DNA from: Girardinichthys multiradiatus
Taxonomy: Eukaryota > Chordata > Actinopteri > Cyprinodontiformes > Goodeidae
Assembly (NCBI RefSeq): GCF_021462225.1
Contig: NC_061801.1
Coordinates: 9,916,125 to 9,980,124 of the forward strand
Reading direction: 5' to 3'
Length of the DNA: 64,000 nt
Under the pieces are notes generated by a model that ran no database searches, was not told where the DNA came from, and saw only the letters and a list, made by a program, of their open reading frames with translations. A program made the translations under genes and the position numbers. Positions within the stretch are counted from its first letter, which is position 1, and every line of letters begins with the position of its first letter. Positions 11,391-23,320 of this stretch are shown here, piece after piece.

Positions 11391-14284
11391 GAGTTTAGAT
11401 ATCAGTTTGTCACTTTAATGCTGAGTTGTAACAATAACATTAGCACGCCCACATTACAAATTGTTGCAAATTAACATTCAAATATATGTTGTGGAATTAG
11501 GCATTTAGGGTCATTTTGGTTGTTCTAGCTTGTAAGTAAAATAGTGTTAGACCATTAATGAGTAATTTATTCATCAAAATTTACTTGCATTTAGCCTGAG
11601 CTTCTAAAGAGTGGTTGGAATTATTATTAACGTTTTGTGAGTCATCTGTCAACCTACTGGACTGAAATTATATTTAGTCTTTATGAATGTCAGAAAGTAA
11701 CATCAACTTCATGCTAAGAACTTAGCAGCAAAACATGATTTTGGTTTAACAAACTGAAATTGTCATCAACCAACCAGTCAGTGGCTTTGAGATTTGTAGA
11801 TTTCTGTGTTTGTATTTTCCTCCCCTCACTGACTGTTCACATACATCCAGACATGCTCTCCATACCAGAAGAGCATTCTACATATTTATATCCATCTGTT
11901 TAGAGAGATTAATGTTGCCTTGGAGTCCCAGTTTATAATACAAGCTTCCTCTCACAAGTCCTTACACGTCCAAACAGAGATAACTGTTATCACATCAAGA
12001 GAAAAAAAGATATGGTACATCTAGTTTCTTTGACAAAACTCAACAACAGCACTGCTGAGCTCTGAAAGCCTGAAAATTCCAAAGCAAATCTCACACCAAA
12101 GGTTTGTGGCTTCTACAAACAGCTAAAGAGGTGATATTTGAATAAAGCTGAAATCCTTAAGTGAGCGAAGTAAAGTTATGCTAAAGCCGTTGCTACATGT
12201 TTTTTTTTTTTTTTTTTTGCAAATAAAGGTCCTATTATGTGTTAAAAATGCTTTAGTGCTCCTTTAAAAGATTTATTAGCATTTTCATCCTAAGTTTCTA
12301 ACTGAAACAACTTTGTAAATGGTCTGTTATTCCTTTATCGGTGCCAAAAAAATGGCAAAGTTAGGTGATTTATTTTTCTATTTGTAAATTAATTGTGATA
12401 CATTTAATTTTCATTACTTGCTTCTAGGTGTAAATGAGTATGCAGGTAAACGTGAATTGCAGTAACTGTGAAATAAGAAAATAAACTTGAAAAATCATCA
12501 ATCCAAGATAATGATGTACTCTGACGACACGAAACCATGTAAAACTGTAAGCAACAATAAAAACAAGGTTACTGCTATGTTGTTCTGAAAATCCTCTTCA
12601 TCCTTGGGCCAACTTTATCCAGGAATTAAAAAGATCCAATATAAAAATGCAAAAAACGAGATCTACTAACATTGCACTGCTAACGATGGAAATGTTGCAC
12701 ATTGTCCGCAATTGCTCTCTCTGTTACATCTCATTCACAAAGCAAATAGCCCTAATGATACAGTATCTCTGTGAAAACACAGACATAAAATACAGTAGAT
12801 CTCAAAACTCAGTCTTCCTCTTCTCACAAAATGTAACTATGTGCATAAAACAAAATCAGCCACAAATGAAATACAAACAACTTTTTTCACTGTGAGCTCC
12901 ATGGGATCATGGATGAAGAACTAAAACACTCCCTCAAAAATGTAACAACAACAAGTTCTGTTACAGCCATTTTTAAATCAATAATTAACTAGATGCTTAA
13001 AGTGCACATCTACATATTGTAAATGCTTGAATTCGTGCTGGGCCAGCAAATCAAACTCAGAAAGACAGATGTAACGTAAGAGCCGCATATTTGAGTTGAA
13101 GAAGAAGTAGATGAAAAACAACGTAAGCACGCGAATCCGAAGATGAAACAGTTTGAAAATGTCTCATGGAGCCATGTGGAGTGAAATGATACTTCAATGT
13201 TAATTAAGTACCATAATTATTACATTAATAATATTTCCCTTAGCAACTCATGAATGAAAGAATACTTGTTGAAGTTGAAAATATCAACTAATTACATGTA
13301 GCTAAGTTCTATACTAATTGTACAGAGAAAATAATTTTCTCCATCAGACCAATTGACCTCTCCCTTCATCCTGCCATGGTCAGATTCATGTCAGGCTCTC
13401 TTCACTGGAAAAGAGGACAAATGGCTGCATTTTGATAATTTTTATTATGTTTTCTTGTACGTTTGTTGATGGCTCTGCAGGTGAAAAAGTCCTAAAGTTC
13501 TTCAGTCTTTAGTTAGTAAGGGCTGGGATAACTCTTACACTTTAAGGTGGGTCTTAGGCACAGAGAAACATGCTGTGTCTTTCTTGCTACCAGGTGACAT
13601 CAATATATATAAACTGTATGATATGTGACTTAATATTAAACGTCTTTAGATATTCCAGTCTGATCAGACTGAGCTCAATGGCTCAGATAAAAAAATGCTA
13701 AGAAGCCAAATTTTCCATCGTCTTCTCTAACATGCTGTAGTGATTTAAATATGTGTTTCCACTCCTGCCTAGTCTTTTAGTGGTTGTCTGCTTCTGACAT
13801 CAAGCAGACAAGCTGATTTTTTCTTTCCGACATCAGCACTCTCACACATTCACGCACAGCCTCAGGCTGCAGCAACTATCTACACTTCACAATGTTCTCA
13901 GTTTCTAATAAGAATGTGATTAGAGGTAGCGCTTACTTAAGACCTTCAAAAACGCTCCACTTAACATAACTCATGAATCCATTGCTCACTTTGTTGAATC
14001 ACCTTACTGTCTTCAAGCACCCAGAAGAAGAGTTGTTCTTTAAGACCAACTTATTTTTTCTACCATTTATTTTGTTTCTGACTGATTGTGATGAAACCGT
14101 TTGGAGAGTTTTGTTTCTGTGGCAGTGGAGACTGCATACTGTTTGTACCCAGATAGGAACCATGCCTGAAGATTACAAATAAAACTTCCAAAAGTCCGTA
14201 CTACAGAAGTAATTTCTGTTTACTTGAAGTCAGACTGGAAACAAAGTTTTTTAAAAATATTTTTTAAAGAGTCATGTCTTTTGC
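11391..14284. other. AT-rich unique intergenic DNA
   Basis: Long AT-rich stretch with a poly-T run near 12201. The frames at 12647-12895 and 13973-14182 have no recognisable domain. Nothing else supportable. Confidence 0.45.
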
Positions 14285-14560
14285 TTTTACTGGGGTTTCT
14301 TCCAGGACTTTCCTGTATTTAGCTCCATCCATTTCCCCACAACAGTTTCCCATAGCATTATGCTGCCACCACCATGCTGACCCTCTGATTAATGCTTTTA
14401 AGGCTTTTCACGGCCTGTCAGTTTAGATAGATGGCCAAATTTTGGTCTGGCCATCCCACCACCCACCTAAACCCAATTTTGCTTTAAACGTCTCAAGAAC
14501 TTCGTCCCTGACTTGTCCCGGTGCTCTCTTTAGTCTTCATGGTGGTGTTTATTTAGATCT
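14285..14560 (-). pseudogene. Tc1-type transposase remnant
   Basis: On the minus strand the glycine-rich region after the first catalytic Asp of a Tc1-type transposase is visible (plus-strand ATGCTGCCACCACCATGCTGA at about 14361). Upstream on the plus strand is the flanking landmark TTTAGCTCCATCCATTTCC. The rest is highly diverged and frame-shifted. It is a short fossil. Confidence 0.55.
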
Positions 14561-15539
14561 GTTCTCATAAAAACTTCCAACTTTTACTTTGCCCCTCCTC
14601 CCAAACTTTGCAGATTCTAGAATAATTGCGACGGGCTTATCTAGAGATGGTCCCCCTAACAAATATCAGCCTAGGGTCTCATACCACCTTGGACCGGGCC
14701 TGAGTTAGACTGGACTTGCTCCGAGAGCAAGTCCACTTCTGTTATCTTCATCACTAATGCGGTTTCAGTGTCATGCCAACTTTTACATCTCTGTTGTTCA
14801 AGGGTTTTTCTGCTTAACTTATCTTTTTGATATCAAACTAAAATATATTTTCACAAAATAACAAATGCATATATAATTATTTGGTGAGATGTGATTTTTT
14901 TCATAGCTACTCACAAAAATTGCAATTTAACATGAACATTACTTCACTGCCATTTTTTGCAGTTTATTTGTTAGAATTCATTCTGACTATTCACCTAAAA
15001 GCATTGGTATCATTCTCAGTGACATTTTACGCACACACGCAATGACAGTGCATCATTTTTCAGGTGTTCTTGCTTTGATTTGTTTAGTCCAGCACAGATA
15101 CAGTGCTAGTGAAACCCCTGTGATGCTTGGTGTGGGTTTTCTTCAGCAGCCGCAGCACATACTCTGTGCATGATGCTTTGTTTGTGTTTGTGTTGCATTG
15201 TGTGTGCGAAAGAGAAGGAATTCAAGGAGACGGCTCTGAAAAAAATATCTAAAGGATAAAGTGCAAGAGGCCAGAGATGAAGCAAAGAAAAAGCAGAGAG
15301 AGAGAAAGTGTGTGTGTGTGCTGCATGCTTGAGAATTGGTGTGTGTTTGCACAGAAGCGACAGACAAACAGACCAGAGAGAGAAAGAGGAGAGAGGTTAT
15401 TGCTGGAAAGCGTGAAGACAATAATGCAAACTGACACTTCAGAAATTAGATGCTGGTTGCCTTGGCAACAGGCCCTGGGCTAGGGGCTACCAGGAAAGGG
15501 TGAGGATGGGTGATGGCGAGCGGGGGCGAGGGCGAGTGG
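14561..15539. other. Unique intergenic DNA
   Basis: Includes a short GT/AG-rich patch at 15270-15400, whose overlapping frames on both strands are low-complexity artefacts. No repeat ends or exons seen. Confidence 0.45.
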
Positions 15540-15700
15540 GGCTGCAGAGAGCGCTGAGATAGTGAGTAAATTATGTTTGATTAGAAGCGCAATTATTTGA
15601 AAAGAGCAGAAAGAAGAAGCCCGTGGTGACGATCCCGGCAATCAATGCAGAAGAGAAATGAGCTGCATGTGAAGGCACTGAGGATGCTCCAGGTACAAAT
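15540..15700. other. Candidate conserved regulatory element
   Basis: A mixed-sequence patch carrying TGTTTGATTAGAAGCGC and GCAATTATTTG (homeodomain-type cores), followed by a GC-balanced stretch with no repeat signature. Its look differs from the AT-rich flanks. Conservation is not testable from one sequence. Confidence 0.22.
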
Positions 15701-18476
15701 CCATGTATGTGGGTCTGAAGGATTTTCTAGAGTGTTTTCACAGGTGATACTTGCCTTAAGAAGGACAAGCGTTAGTCTCAGGCCTAAGAAAACAAATAGC
15801 ATAGGATTTTGTTATGACTTGAGGAATCACTAAGCTTCCTGGCACGGAGGGAAAAGAATGTGGCTAAAGCTTACCAATGTGGATTTTCAGAGCAGTTTTT
15901 TTTAACATATCGCCTTTAGTTGCGCTATACAAATAAAATATATTATAAAATTATTCTTATTACATATTAAACATTTTAAAACTGTATTGTCAAATTTCCA
16001 ATGAGATCTGGTTTAATGTAAGATAAGGCTCAGTCATTTCTCATTATTTACAGCTTCAGATAAATATAAATCTGCTGCTGTGAACATTTCTGGCTATAGG
16101 CCGGTTGATTGCATCAAACTAAACCTTCACAATGAGGGAACAGTGCAGCATTCTGTCTCGATGCTGCAGATTTCTAATAGTGTTCTGGCAGGTACTGTAG
16201 AAGATAGATCAGACTGTGACTTAGGTTTCATTTTCCAAGACACTAAACAATCAGAACTAATCAAAAAAGGAAACAAACAAAAAGCATAAAAACAATCATC
16301 ATACAAATAATTAGATGCCAACAAAATGAACTGAAGAATTATTAAATTCAGGTTTCATTCAAATTATATTTCCTATTTCTATCATTTTTCAGAGATGGAC
16401 TGAAGCACAGCTTTAGCATAATTGTTCTTTACCGACCCCATTTAACATGAAATTCATTGGTTTACTTTATTTTATGATTGCATATTTTAATAAAACTGAA
16501 AGCAAAGGTTTACAGGGAACAAAACATAAAGTCTCCAATAAAATAATTTTATAAATGAAAGCACAAGATGAATATTTAGTTTCATTAAATGCTGTCAGCA
16601 TCTTACTGACTAAAGAGAGACTCTGAATATCAAACATCAAACTGTTACAACTTCTTTTGCAAAACAAGGAGCCTATAAATACATGGATAGGTGGCTCTCG
16701 ATGCAATATTGCAATGTACATCAACGTATAATATAAATCAACAACAGAAATATCATTTGTCTTATTTGCTCCTTCACAAAATCCAGTTATCATAAACCAG
16801 CATAACAGAAACTGGAGTTAAATGTGATCCAGAATAATGTCCCCCCGCCATGATTAATAGAGCCTTAATTTACTCGAGTAAATGCCGAAATAGATTGTAA
16901 GTCTTTTACAAGGCAACTCTGGCCTTAGTGTGGGTAAGTAGAGAAATATGAAATAATCACAAAAACTACATAGAATGTAAAAGTTTTCACTTCAGTACAA
17001 AACATTAAATATCACTAGATGTCTCACACAAATCATCGTCAAAGAACATAAGGTAGAAATCTGAAGTCACTAAAAGTATATCCATCTAAACATGTCTCCT
17101 TAAGTTACATCAAAATAGCTTTGAAGGTAACTTGTGAGCTCATCAATTTCACGAGCCAAGCCATCCACAGTATTCTTCTATTATAAACAGAAAAGGTTGC
17201 TCCTTTTCTTGGGAGAGTTTGGGTTGAGTTTCACTTTAAATCACCCTTCAGAGTAAAAGTCGCCCTATATACAACTGTATATCTTTTCTCCTGTATGGAT
17301 GCCTTGATGGGCTTTAAAACTACTTTCACACTCTGGTCACAGCTGTGAGGCCTTCCACTAGTATGGCAGTATAGATGAAACTTAAGATTTGACAGCATGA
17401 GTCAAAGATTATTAATAAGTTTTATGTACCCACTCTTTCATATTAATCCATGTTTGCATTGTGCATTTAATACACATCAGTAAACTGATGTCATAGATTC
17501 TTTCATATGTTTTCTTGTTTTAACGTAATGTCTGCTATCAGTTTTGATTATTATAAATGATATCCAGTCCAGCAGCTCATAGGGCATGAACAACACAATG
17601 ATCTTTAAGAGTAAGATGGCACTTACCAACTATTCTCATACACAACTGCATACCCTAAAGAGAGAAAGTAATAAATATGTAGATAGATGATTTTCCAATA
17701 AATATGTTCATAAACATAACTGATAACAATGAAAAGACCTAATGATAAATGATGAAAAGCATGATCTACAATGCTGGCCCTGGTGAACTTTGCTCCATGT
17801 CTTCTACCTCCACCCCTTTCCTGTCAGCTTACTGTTAAAAAAATGAGAAAAATAAAGGCCACTAGTGTCGCATGAAGCCTAAAAACAACACACAACTGAA
17901 GTTAGCATCTTATTCGAGACGTCTAACTCTTAATTCACATTATTCATCCAGCCTCCATGACAGGAAATGAATACTATGCTAGCTTAAACAAAAGCTGCTT
18001 GCTAATGTTATTTAGTGAATCTGTAACCTTGAGAAGCTTAGCGTTTACCCTACCCTTAGCATGGTGTAATAAAGAACGTCTGACAAGGAAACAATTTCAA
18101 CATCTACCTAGCATCAGCTGATTATGGCTTCATTTTACAGCATGTTTGATTGACAGCTGTGAGAGATTACAGTAACGGCAAGTTCAACATAGGTCTATTT
18201 TGTGGGGTTCTGGAAAGAGATAATTATATTTTTTAACGTCCCTTGCCATCCGCCTCACTGTGGGTGGCAGCAGGACAAACCAGACTTGTTTTGTCACAGT
18301 TCCACTTGTTTTAAACCTTTTAATTATCACTCTGACTTTAGATGTGAGAGTATTTAGGGCAAGTAACTATTTTCTTGTAGCCATTTTCTGTTGAAGATCA
18401 ACACACATCTGTCTCATTTTAAATGGCGTGTTTTGTTAGAGTTCTCATTTTTAAGATTAGCTAAAGAAATTGGCCT
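15701..18476. other. AT-rich unique intergenic DNA
   Basis: No coding region is recognised. The 108-residue minus-strand frame at 16467-16793 resembles no family known to me. A small patch at 16840-16930, with TGATTAATAGAGCC and TTACTCGAGTAAAT, is mixed-sequence and could be regulatory. Otherwise nothing. Confidence 0.4.
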
Positions 18477-18481
18477 GTTTC

Positions 18482-19085
18482 TGTGACAGTGTGTTTTTTT
18501 GGTTCTGTATTTGCTTATGTTTAATCAGATGTTTTTGATGTCTTTGAGTTCCTGTTTCTGGTATTTTATTTCCTATGTTCTGTTCTGTTGACTGTGAGGG
18601 TTTATTGTGTTTTTAGATCTGTTGTTCTCCCCGTGCTCTGGTTCCCTGGGTGTGTTTTACAGTTTGTTTCTTCGTCTTGCTCCTCCATGTCCTCATCTGC
18701 TTCACCTGCTCCCTCTGCCTCCCTGTCTCCACGTCCCACCTGTTCCCTGTTTTCCTGATCACCTGCCCTATTGTTTCATTTACACCTCGTCCCTATTTAG
18801 GTCTGTCTTGTCCTTTGTTACACGCGGTGTCGTCATGTCTTTTTGTCATGTCTTTTGATACGCCTCGGAGGTCTCGTTGATGTCCTTTTTGGATTCTTGC
18901 CCAGCTTCGGATCCTGTTGGGTTCTATTTTGTGACTGCCTTTATTTTGGATATTCTTGTATACCAGTATCACGCCTGCATGTAAGTGGACTCTCTCATTA
19001 AAGGAGTTTTCCCACCGATCCCTCCTTGCTTCCTCCGTGCCTATCTGCACTCTGGTCCACCACTATAAGAAAACGCATTATGACA
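18482..19085 (+). mobile_element. Solo LTR (LTR family 1), 604 bp
   Basis: Starts TGTGACAGTGTG and ends CGCATTATGACA. It is flanked by a perfect 5-bp duplication, GTTTC, at 18477-18481 and 19086-19090. The internal layout (T-rich left third, CT-rich middle, short 3' tail after a CATTAAAGG motif near 18998) parallels the block at 5234. No gag or pol lies between the ends. Interpretation: solo LTR on the plus strand. Open frames inside are fortuitous. Confidence 0.75.
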
Positions 19086-19293
19086 GTTTCTTGACATTTG
19101 TACCAGATCATTCTGAATTAATACTTTAAACGTTCCTAGACACACTGGTCTGCTTTAAAACATATATTTAAAAGGGCAAACTTTAAAAATATGTTAAACC
19201 TGTAATTTAAATATAACTGACTAAAAGCAGTTGTATTTACAAGAACTGTTAGGACTGCCATATGTATTTCCTAATGTAATTTTCCCCCTGCTA

Positions 19294-19645
19294 CAGTCAT
19301 GCCCAAACTTCATACCTAGAAGTTACCAAAAAGTTTAACAATAGCAAATGAGACATACATCTCTCAAAATATAATAAAACAGTCTAAAACTATCTGTTTT
19401 TATTTTCCTTTAATTTAAAAAATTGGCATGTCAAAAATGCTTCATGCGCTTCATTAATCGATAGAAAATAATTTACTGGCATTGCAGCAATCAAGCCTTC
19501 TTATAATTGCTGAGCAGGTTTTTGCATGTTTCCACTGGTATTTTAACAATTTATTGGTGATAAGTTCCAACTCGCTGAGAATGGAGGGCCTCCTTGCCAT
19601 TGCCCTAATCTGGAGCTCCCTCTTCATACTCATTTGGGACTCTGG
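19294..19645 (-). mobile_element. Tc1-type transposon remnant
   Basis: The left end, CTACAGTCATGCCCAAACTTC, resembles the TACAGTCATGGCCAAAAGT-type terminus of a fish Tc1 family. About 280 bp downstream is the diverged untranslated landmark AACTCGCTGAGAATGGAGGG, followed by GGGACTCTGGCTTG. The transposase would read on the minus strand, but no frame survives and the far half is missing. Confidence 0.45.
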
Positions 19646-20155
19646 CTTGACCACTTCACAAAATTTATATTATTTTCAGTCAGAAGAAACATATATAATT
19701 AAATATTACTTGGGTATTAATAGTTGTGTGTATAACTGTAAATAAATGTACTAATATCAAATATTGGATTTATCTACTATTTTTCAGTGTGAGTTTATGC
19801 TGTTGTATAAAAGATGAATTTATTCTAAGGCATTTTACACACCTTTACCAGCACTTTCAACAAGTGTGAGTGGATCTGCATAGATGGATTCAAACATCGG
19901 GATAATTAGCACTTGCACAACAGCTTTTGAGGAAAGTAGACCATATGGTTTGAATGGGTGTCAATGCAACATGTGTTTGATGCACTAAAAGATTAAAATA
20001 TGTTTTGTGAGTTTATGGTGCTTGGATGTCATGTCAGACCAGTTAACCAATTTAGTGACCTTGCTGTTTGATTATTGTGACCTTGTATTGCACCAAAAAA
20101 ACCACAAGTTGCATTATTTTCCACCTGACGGAGGCGCCACTGTTTGCAGAAGAAT
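19646..20155. other. Unique intergenic DNA
   Basis: Nothing recognisable. Confidence 0.4.
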
Positions 20156-20410
20156 AGTAAATGGACTGAATTTATATAACGCTTTTCCAGTCATTGTGCC
20201 CACTCAAAGTGCTTTACACTAGAGCCACATTCACCCAATCACACTCACTAACAAGATTATTCATACACCGATACTCAGCTTGGTAGGCAACTTGTGGTTA
20301 AGTGCCTTGCCCAGGGGCACATCGACATGTGACAGGAGGAAGCTGGAATTGAACATACAACTTTTTGGATTCCATGACTACTCATCCCAAAGAGCCACAT
20401 TCGCCCACAA
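20156..20410 (+). repeat. Dispersed fish repeat, 'AATGGACTG...CGCTTTTCCAGTC' type
   Basis: Carries the ordered landmarks AATGGACTGAATTTATATAACG, CACTCAAAGTGCTTTACACT, CCTTGCCCAGGGGCACATCG and a right part ending with a GAGCCACATTCGCCC motif. This non-coding interspersed repeat is very common in teleosts. Its mobilising enzyme is not evident from this copy. Confidence 0.65.
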
Positions 20411-21789
20411 AAAAGAAAGTGATATCAAAGTATATGATTTTATGGTGATGAAAAAATAAATACATCTTAAGACTGTTAGAATATTTAAATAGTTTTATTT
20501 CTACTGATTAAAAAAAGGGAGAGAAAGCTGACTATCAGCGGCGTTAATGATATGAGACAATAACAACAAACTCATGACTAAAGTGCAATATATTTGCTTT
20601 GGTAATGATATATATCTTAAACTTTGCTTTTAATTCATTTATGAAATCATTATTAACTCTATCAACTCTAGATTAAATGTATTGATCACATCTGGACTAA
20701 AAATAATGATCCACATATTTACTCTAAAGTTAATAATAATGGTTATTTTTCCTTTCTTCATTGAAGTCTTATTTTACTATTTTAAATAAGTTTCTTTGTA
20801 ATAGTTGTTCTACAGGTTTGATTCTTGATTGCATTGAAGTCTTATTTTACTGTTAGTTTGAAATAGGTTTATTTGTATTATTACTTTTAAAGGTTCTAAA
20901 AACCTCACCAGACAGGGCCTGGGAATTAGCCTTTGACTAGAGGGCCTTTAGATGGGTTCTTTTAAATGTGTTTTATGTCTCTTCCCTGCTCCAATAAATT
21001 TGAAATAAAGAAATAGCAAGATTTAGGTGTAAACTGTAAGATGAACACATTGTAGGGATTCACTTTAAGACCAATTCAACATAAACATGTTATTTACTGA
21101 ACATTTAAAGATTATTTTTACTTCTGGCTGATAAAAACATTTTCCATTATATCTTATTGTTTATTTAATGCATAAAACTTATTCTGTTTAAGGCTATATA
21201 CGAGTTTTTGTAACTAATTCACGAAAGGCATACACAAAATCATCTTATAAATGACCATCTTTTTAAATAAACACCTATAAACTAACTAATCTATGAATGC
21301 ATTGATATTTTTCAGATAAACACTTGAACACCTTGTATGTAAAAAAAATCCCTTCTAGCGATGAGCTCATAAAACGTCTGATTTTTTTTCCAACTCTGAT
21401 TTTATTTTCAGCTTGAGAACATTTGAGATTATCGTAGAGCTTTCTAATTAAAGCTTTAATCTTTTAAATCCCTCCCCTGCTCTCATTGCTGTTTTCAGCG
21501 ACCATTTTTAAACCATGACTTGCAAAGCTCTAAAAGTAAGATGGGCAAAGATAGAACATTTTATGTGCAACATACTTTGGGTATTGTTTCTCAAGTTCTT
21601 CAGCATTACTATGAGGTTCTGCTGAAATGATGAAACTGTGCAAAAGTCATAGTACACTATTAAAACAAAAGTTTAAAGCAAAACTGTAAATGTCGATTAA
21701 TACTGGTGCTGTCACCTTTTGCTGTAACATACATTTTCATCGATATTCTAAAATTAGTTATTATTTTAATGAAATGATTAGTGGCATGT
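20411..21789. other. AT-rich unique intergenic DNA
   Basis: Contains a diverged 73-bp tandem duplication (20759-20831 and 20832-20904). A block with CAATAAATTTGAAATAAAG near 20991 may be the 3' end of an old LINE, which is not certain. Nothing else. Confidence 0.4.
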
Positions 21790-22385
21790 AACAACAATCT
21801 GTCATCCATCCAGGCCTGGATAAAATCTCACAGAGCTTGTGTTAAAATGTGTTATGGTCTGATGAAACAAACAAACAAACAAAAAAAAACCACTGAGCAT
21901 GACAAACCCTATACCCCCTGTGAAACATGGTGATGGCAGCAACATGATCTTGGATCTTGGATTACTTTTCTTCAGCTGTTTTTTTTTCTAAATATCAGGT
22001 TTCTACTAAACAGCTTAAGACTAAATGGATTATATTTTTCAGCCTAACGGGGAGTCCAAACTTACACCATCCTGTATAAGAGGAAAACCAAAGTTTTGGA
22101 ATGGCCTAATTGATCTGAAATTATGTGGGGTCACCTGTGGGGAGTATGTTAATAGACTCCTAACAAGGATAAATGAATGCTATAATGGAATCCAAAGGTG
22201 CTTCAACTGTGTCAACATTTATGCCTTATGCTTTTTTTCCTTCCGACATATTTGTTCAGTTGAAGTGGGCAGGATATAAGACACATTAAAGGTGGAAAAC
22301 ATCTGGAAATAATTGAACTTGATCACATTTTTTAAAATCACAAACACCTTACATTTTAACAGGGGTGTGTACATGTGTAGATGTG
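21790..22385 (+). pseudogene. Tc1-type transposon remnant, family B
   Basis: On the plus strand the catalytic-region landmark ATGGTCTGATGAAACAAAC (about 21852) is followed at the expected distance by CTGTGAAACATGGTGATGGC (about 21919). These correspond to the Trp-Ser-Asp block and the following Val-Lys-His-Gly segment of Tc1-type transposases. The right end carries TTTTAACAGGGGTGTGTACA (about 22357), the terminal signature of a fish Tc1 family. Multiple stops and indels interrupt the frame, and the second Asp and the Glu box cannot be identified. Confidence 0.55.
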
Positions 22386-22433
22386 TATTGTGTTGTTTCT
22401 CCTGCTTTTGACTGATATCAGCAACAAGCTGCA

Positions 22434-23320
22434 GATCAAGCATTCCCAGCAAACAACACCACAGGAAGTCCATTTCCTCAGCATGTTAGCAACTATAGGC
22501 ACTGTACTGACAGCTTTCTACCCGGACAATCAAGAACAGACTGCGCACAGCCAGTCTCTGATCTCATTGGGCTGTTAGGAGGCCGGCCATGATTGCTGTC
22601 CAGAATCAGACTTGTTTACAACATTTGCACTGGGACTTTTGGAGGAGGGGCTGCACGGTGGCGCAGTTGGTAGCACTGTTGCCTTGCAGCAAGAAGGTCC
22701 TGGGTTTGATTCCCGGCCTGGGGTCTTTCTGCATGGAGTTTGCATGTTCTCCCCGTGCATGCGTGGGTTCTCACCGGGTACTCTGGCTTCCTCCCACAGT
22801 CCAAAGACATGCCTGTTAGGTTAATTGGTCACTCTAAATTGACCTTAGGTGTATGAGTGTGTGCATGGTTGTTTGTGTGTTGCCCTGTGATGGACTGGTG
22901 ATCTGTCCAGGGTGTACCCTGCCTCTCGCCCATAGACTGCTGGAGATAGGCACCAGCTCCCCCACGACCCACTATGGAATAAGCAGTAGAAAATGACTGA
23001 CTGACTTTTGGAGGAATGTTTAGCGATGAGTCCATATTTCTGCAGCAGTTGGATCATAGGGTCAAAGTGTGAAGATGCTAAGAACATTTTGTCAGTAAGA
23101 TTGCAGTTTGGTGAAGGCAGCGTGAAGTTGTGGGGCATCTTCTTCCTTATTTGAAAAAAAAAAAAAAAGTTATGTCATCAATGGTGGCAATTATAAAGCA
23201 GAAAGATATATTAAGATAAGATTCTGCAACCAGTGGCAAACCTATATCGCCGCAGTGTGTGATCAAACCCTACACCAAGATGACAACACTCACCCCCACA
23301 GAGAAGAGTTTGTTGTAGAC
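22434..23320 (+). pseudogene. Tc1-type transposase remnant split by a SINE-like insertion
   Basis: Plus-strand fragments on both sides of the insertion at 22647-23002 belong together. The sequence just before it resumes just after it, giving the Phe-Gly-Gly-Met-Phe-Ser-Asp-Glu-Ser segment (about 23008-23034) that holds the first catalytic Asp of a Tc1-type transposase. Further on, a Gly-Ser-Val-Lys-Leu-Trp-Gly segment is at about 23118-23138. Beyond that the frame is lost in an A-rich run and stops. The family differs from the remnants nearby. Confidence 0.5.
22647..23002 (+). mobile_element. SINE-like repeat, copy 1 (tRNA-like head)
   Basis: A 356-bp unit beginning GGGGCTGCACGGTGGCGCAG, with a TAGCACTGTTGCC stretch and GGTTTGATTCCC lying where A- and B-box-like motifs of a tRNA-derived pol III promoter would be. 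The tail is a short TGAC repeat. It is flanked by a perfect 13-bp duplication, GACTTTTGGAGGA, at 22634-22646 and 23003-23015, inside a Tc1 remnant. The family is extremely common in fish. Copy 2 is at 30610-30963 on the other strand. Open frames inside it are chance. Confidence 0.75.

Noticed and set aside
22650..22720. Considered as a tRNA gene because of A/B-box-like motifs
   Set aside because: The segment does not fold into a full cloverleaf by eye and belongs to a 356-bp dispersed unit with a second copy, so it is a SINE-like head.
22575..22824. Several overlapping frames with Cys- and Gly-rich peptides
   Set aside because: They lie within the SINE-like repeat and recur at 30790-31001 in the second copy; repeat sequence, not genes.
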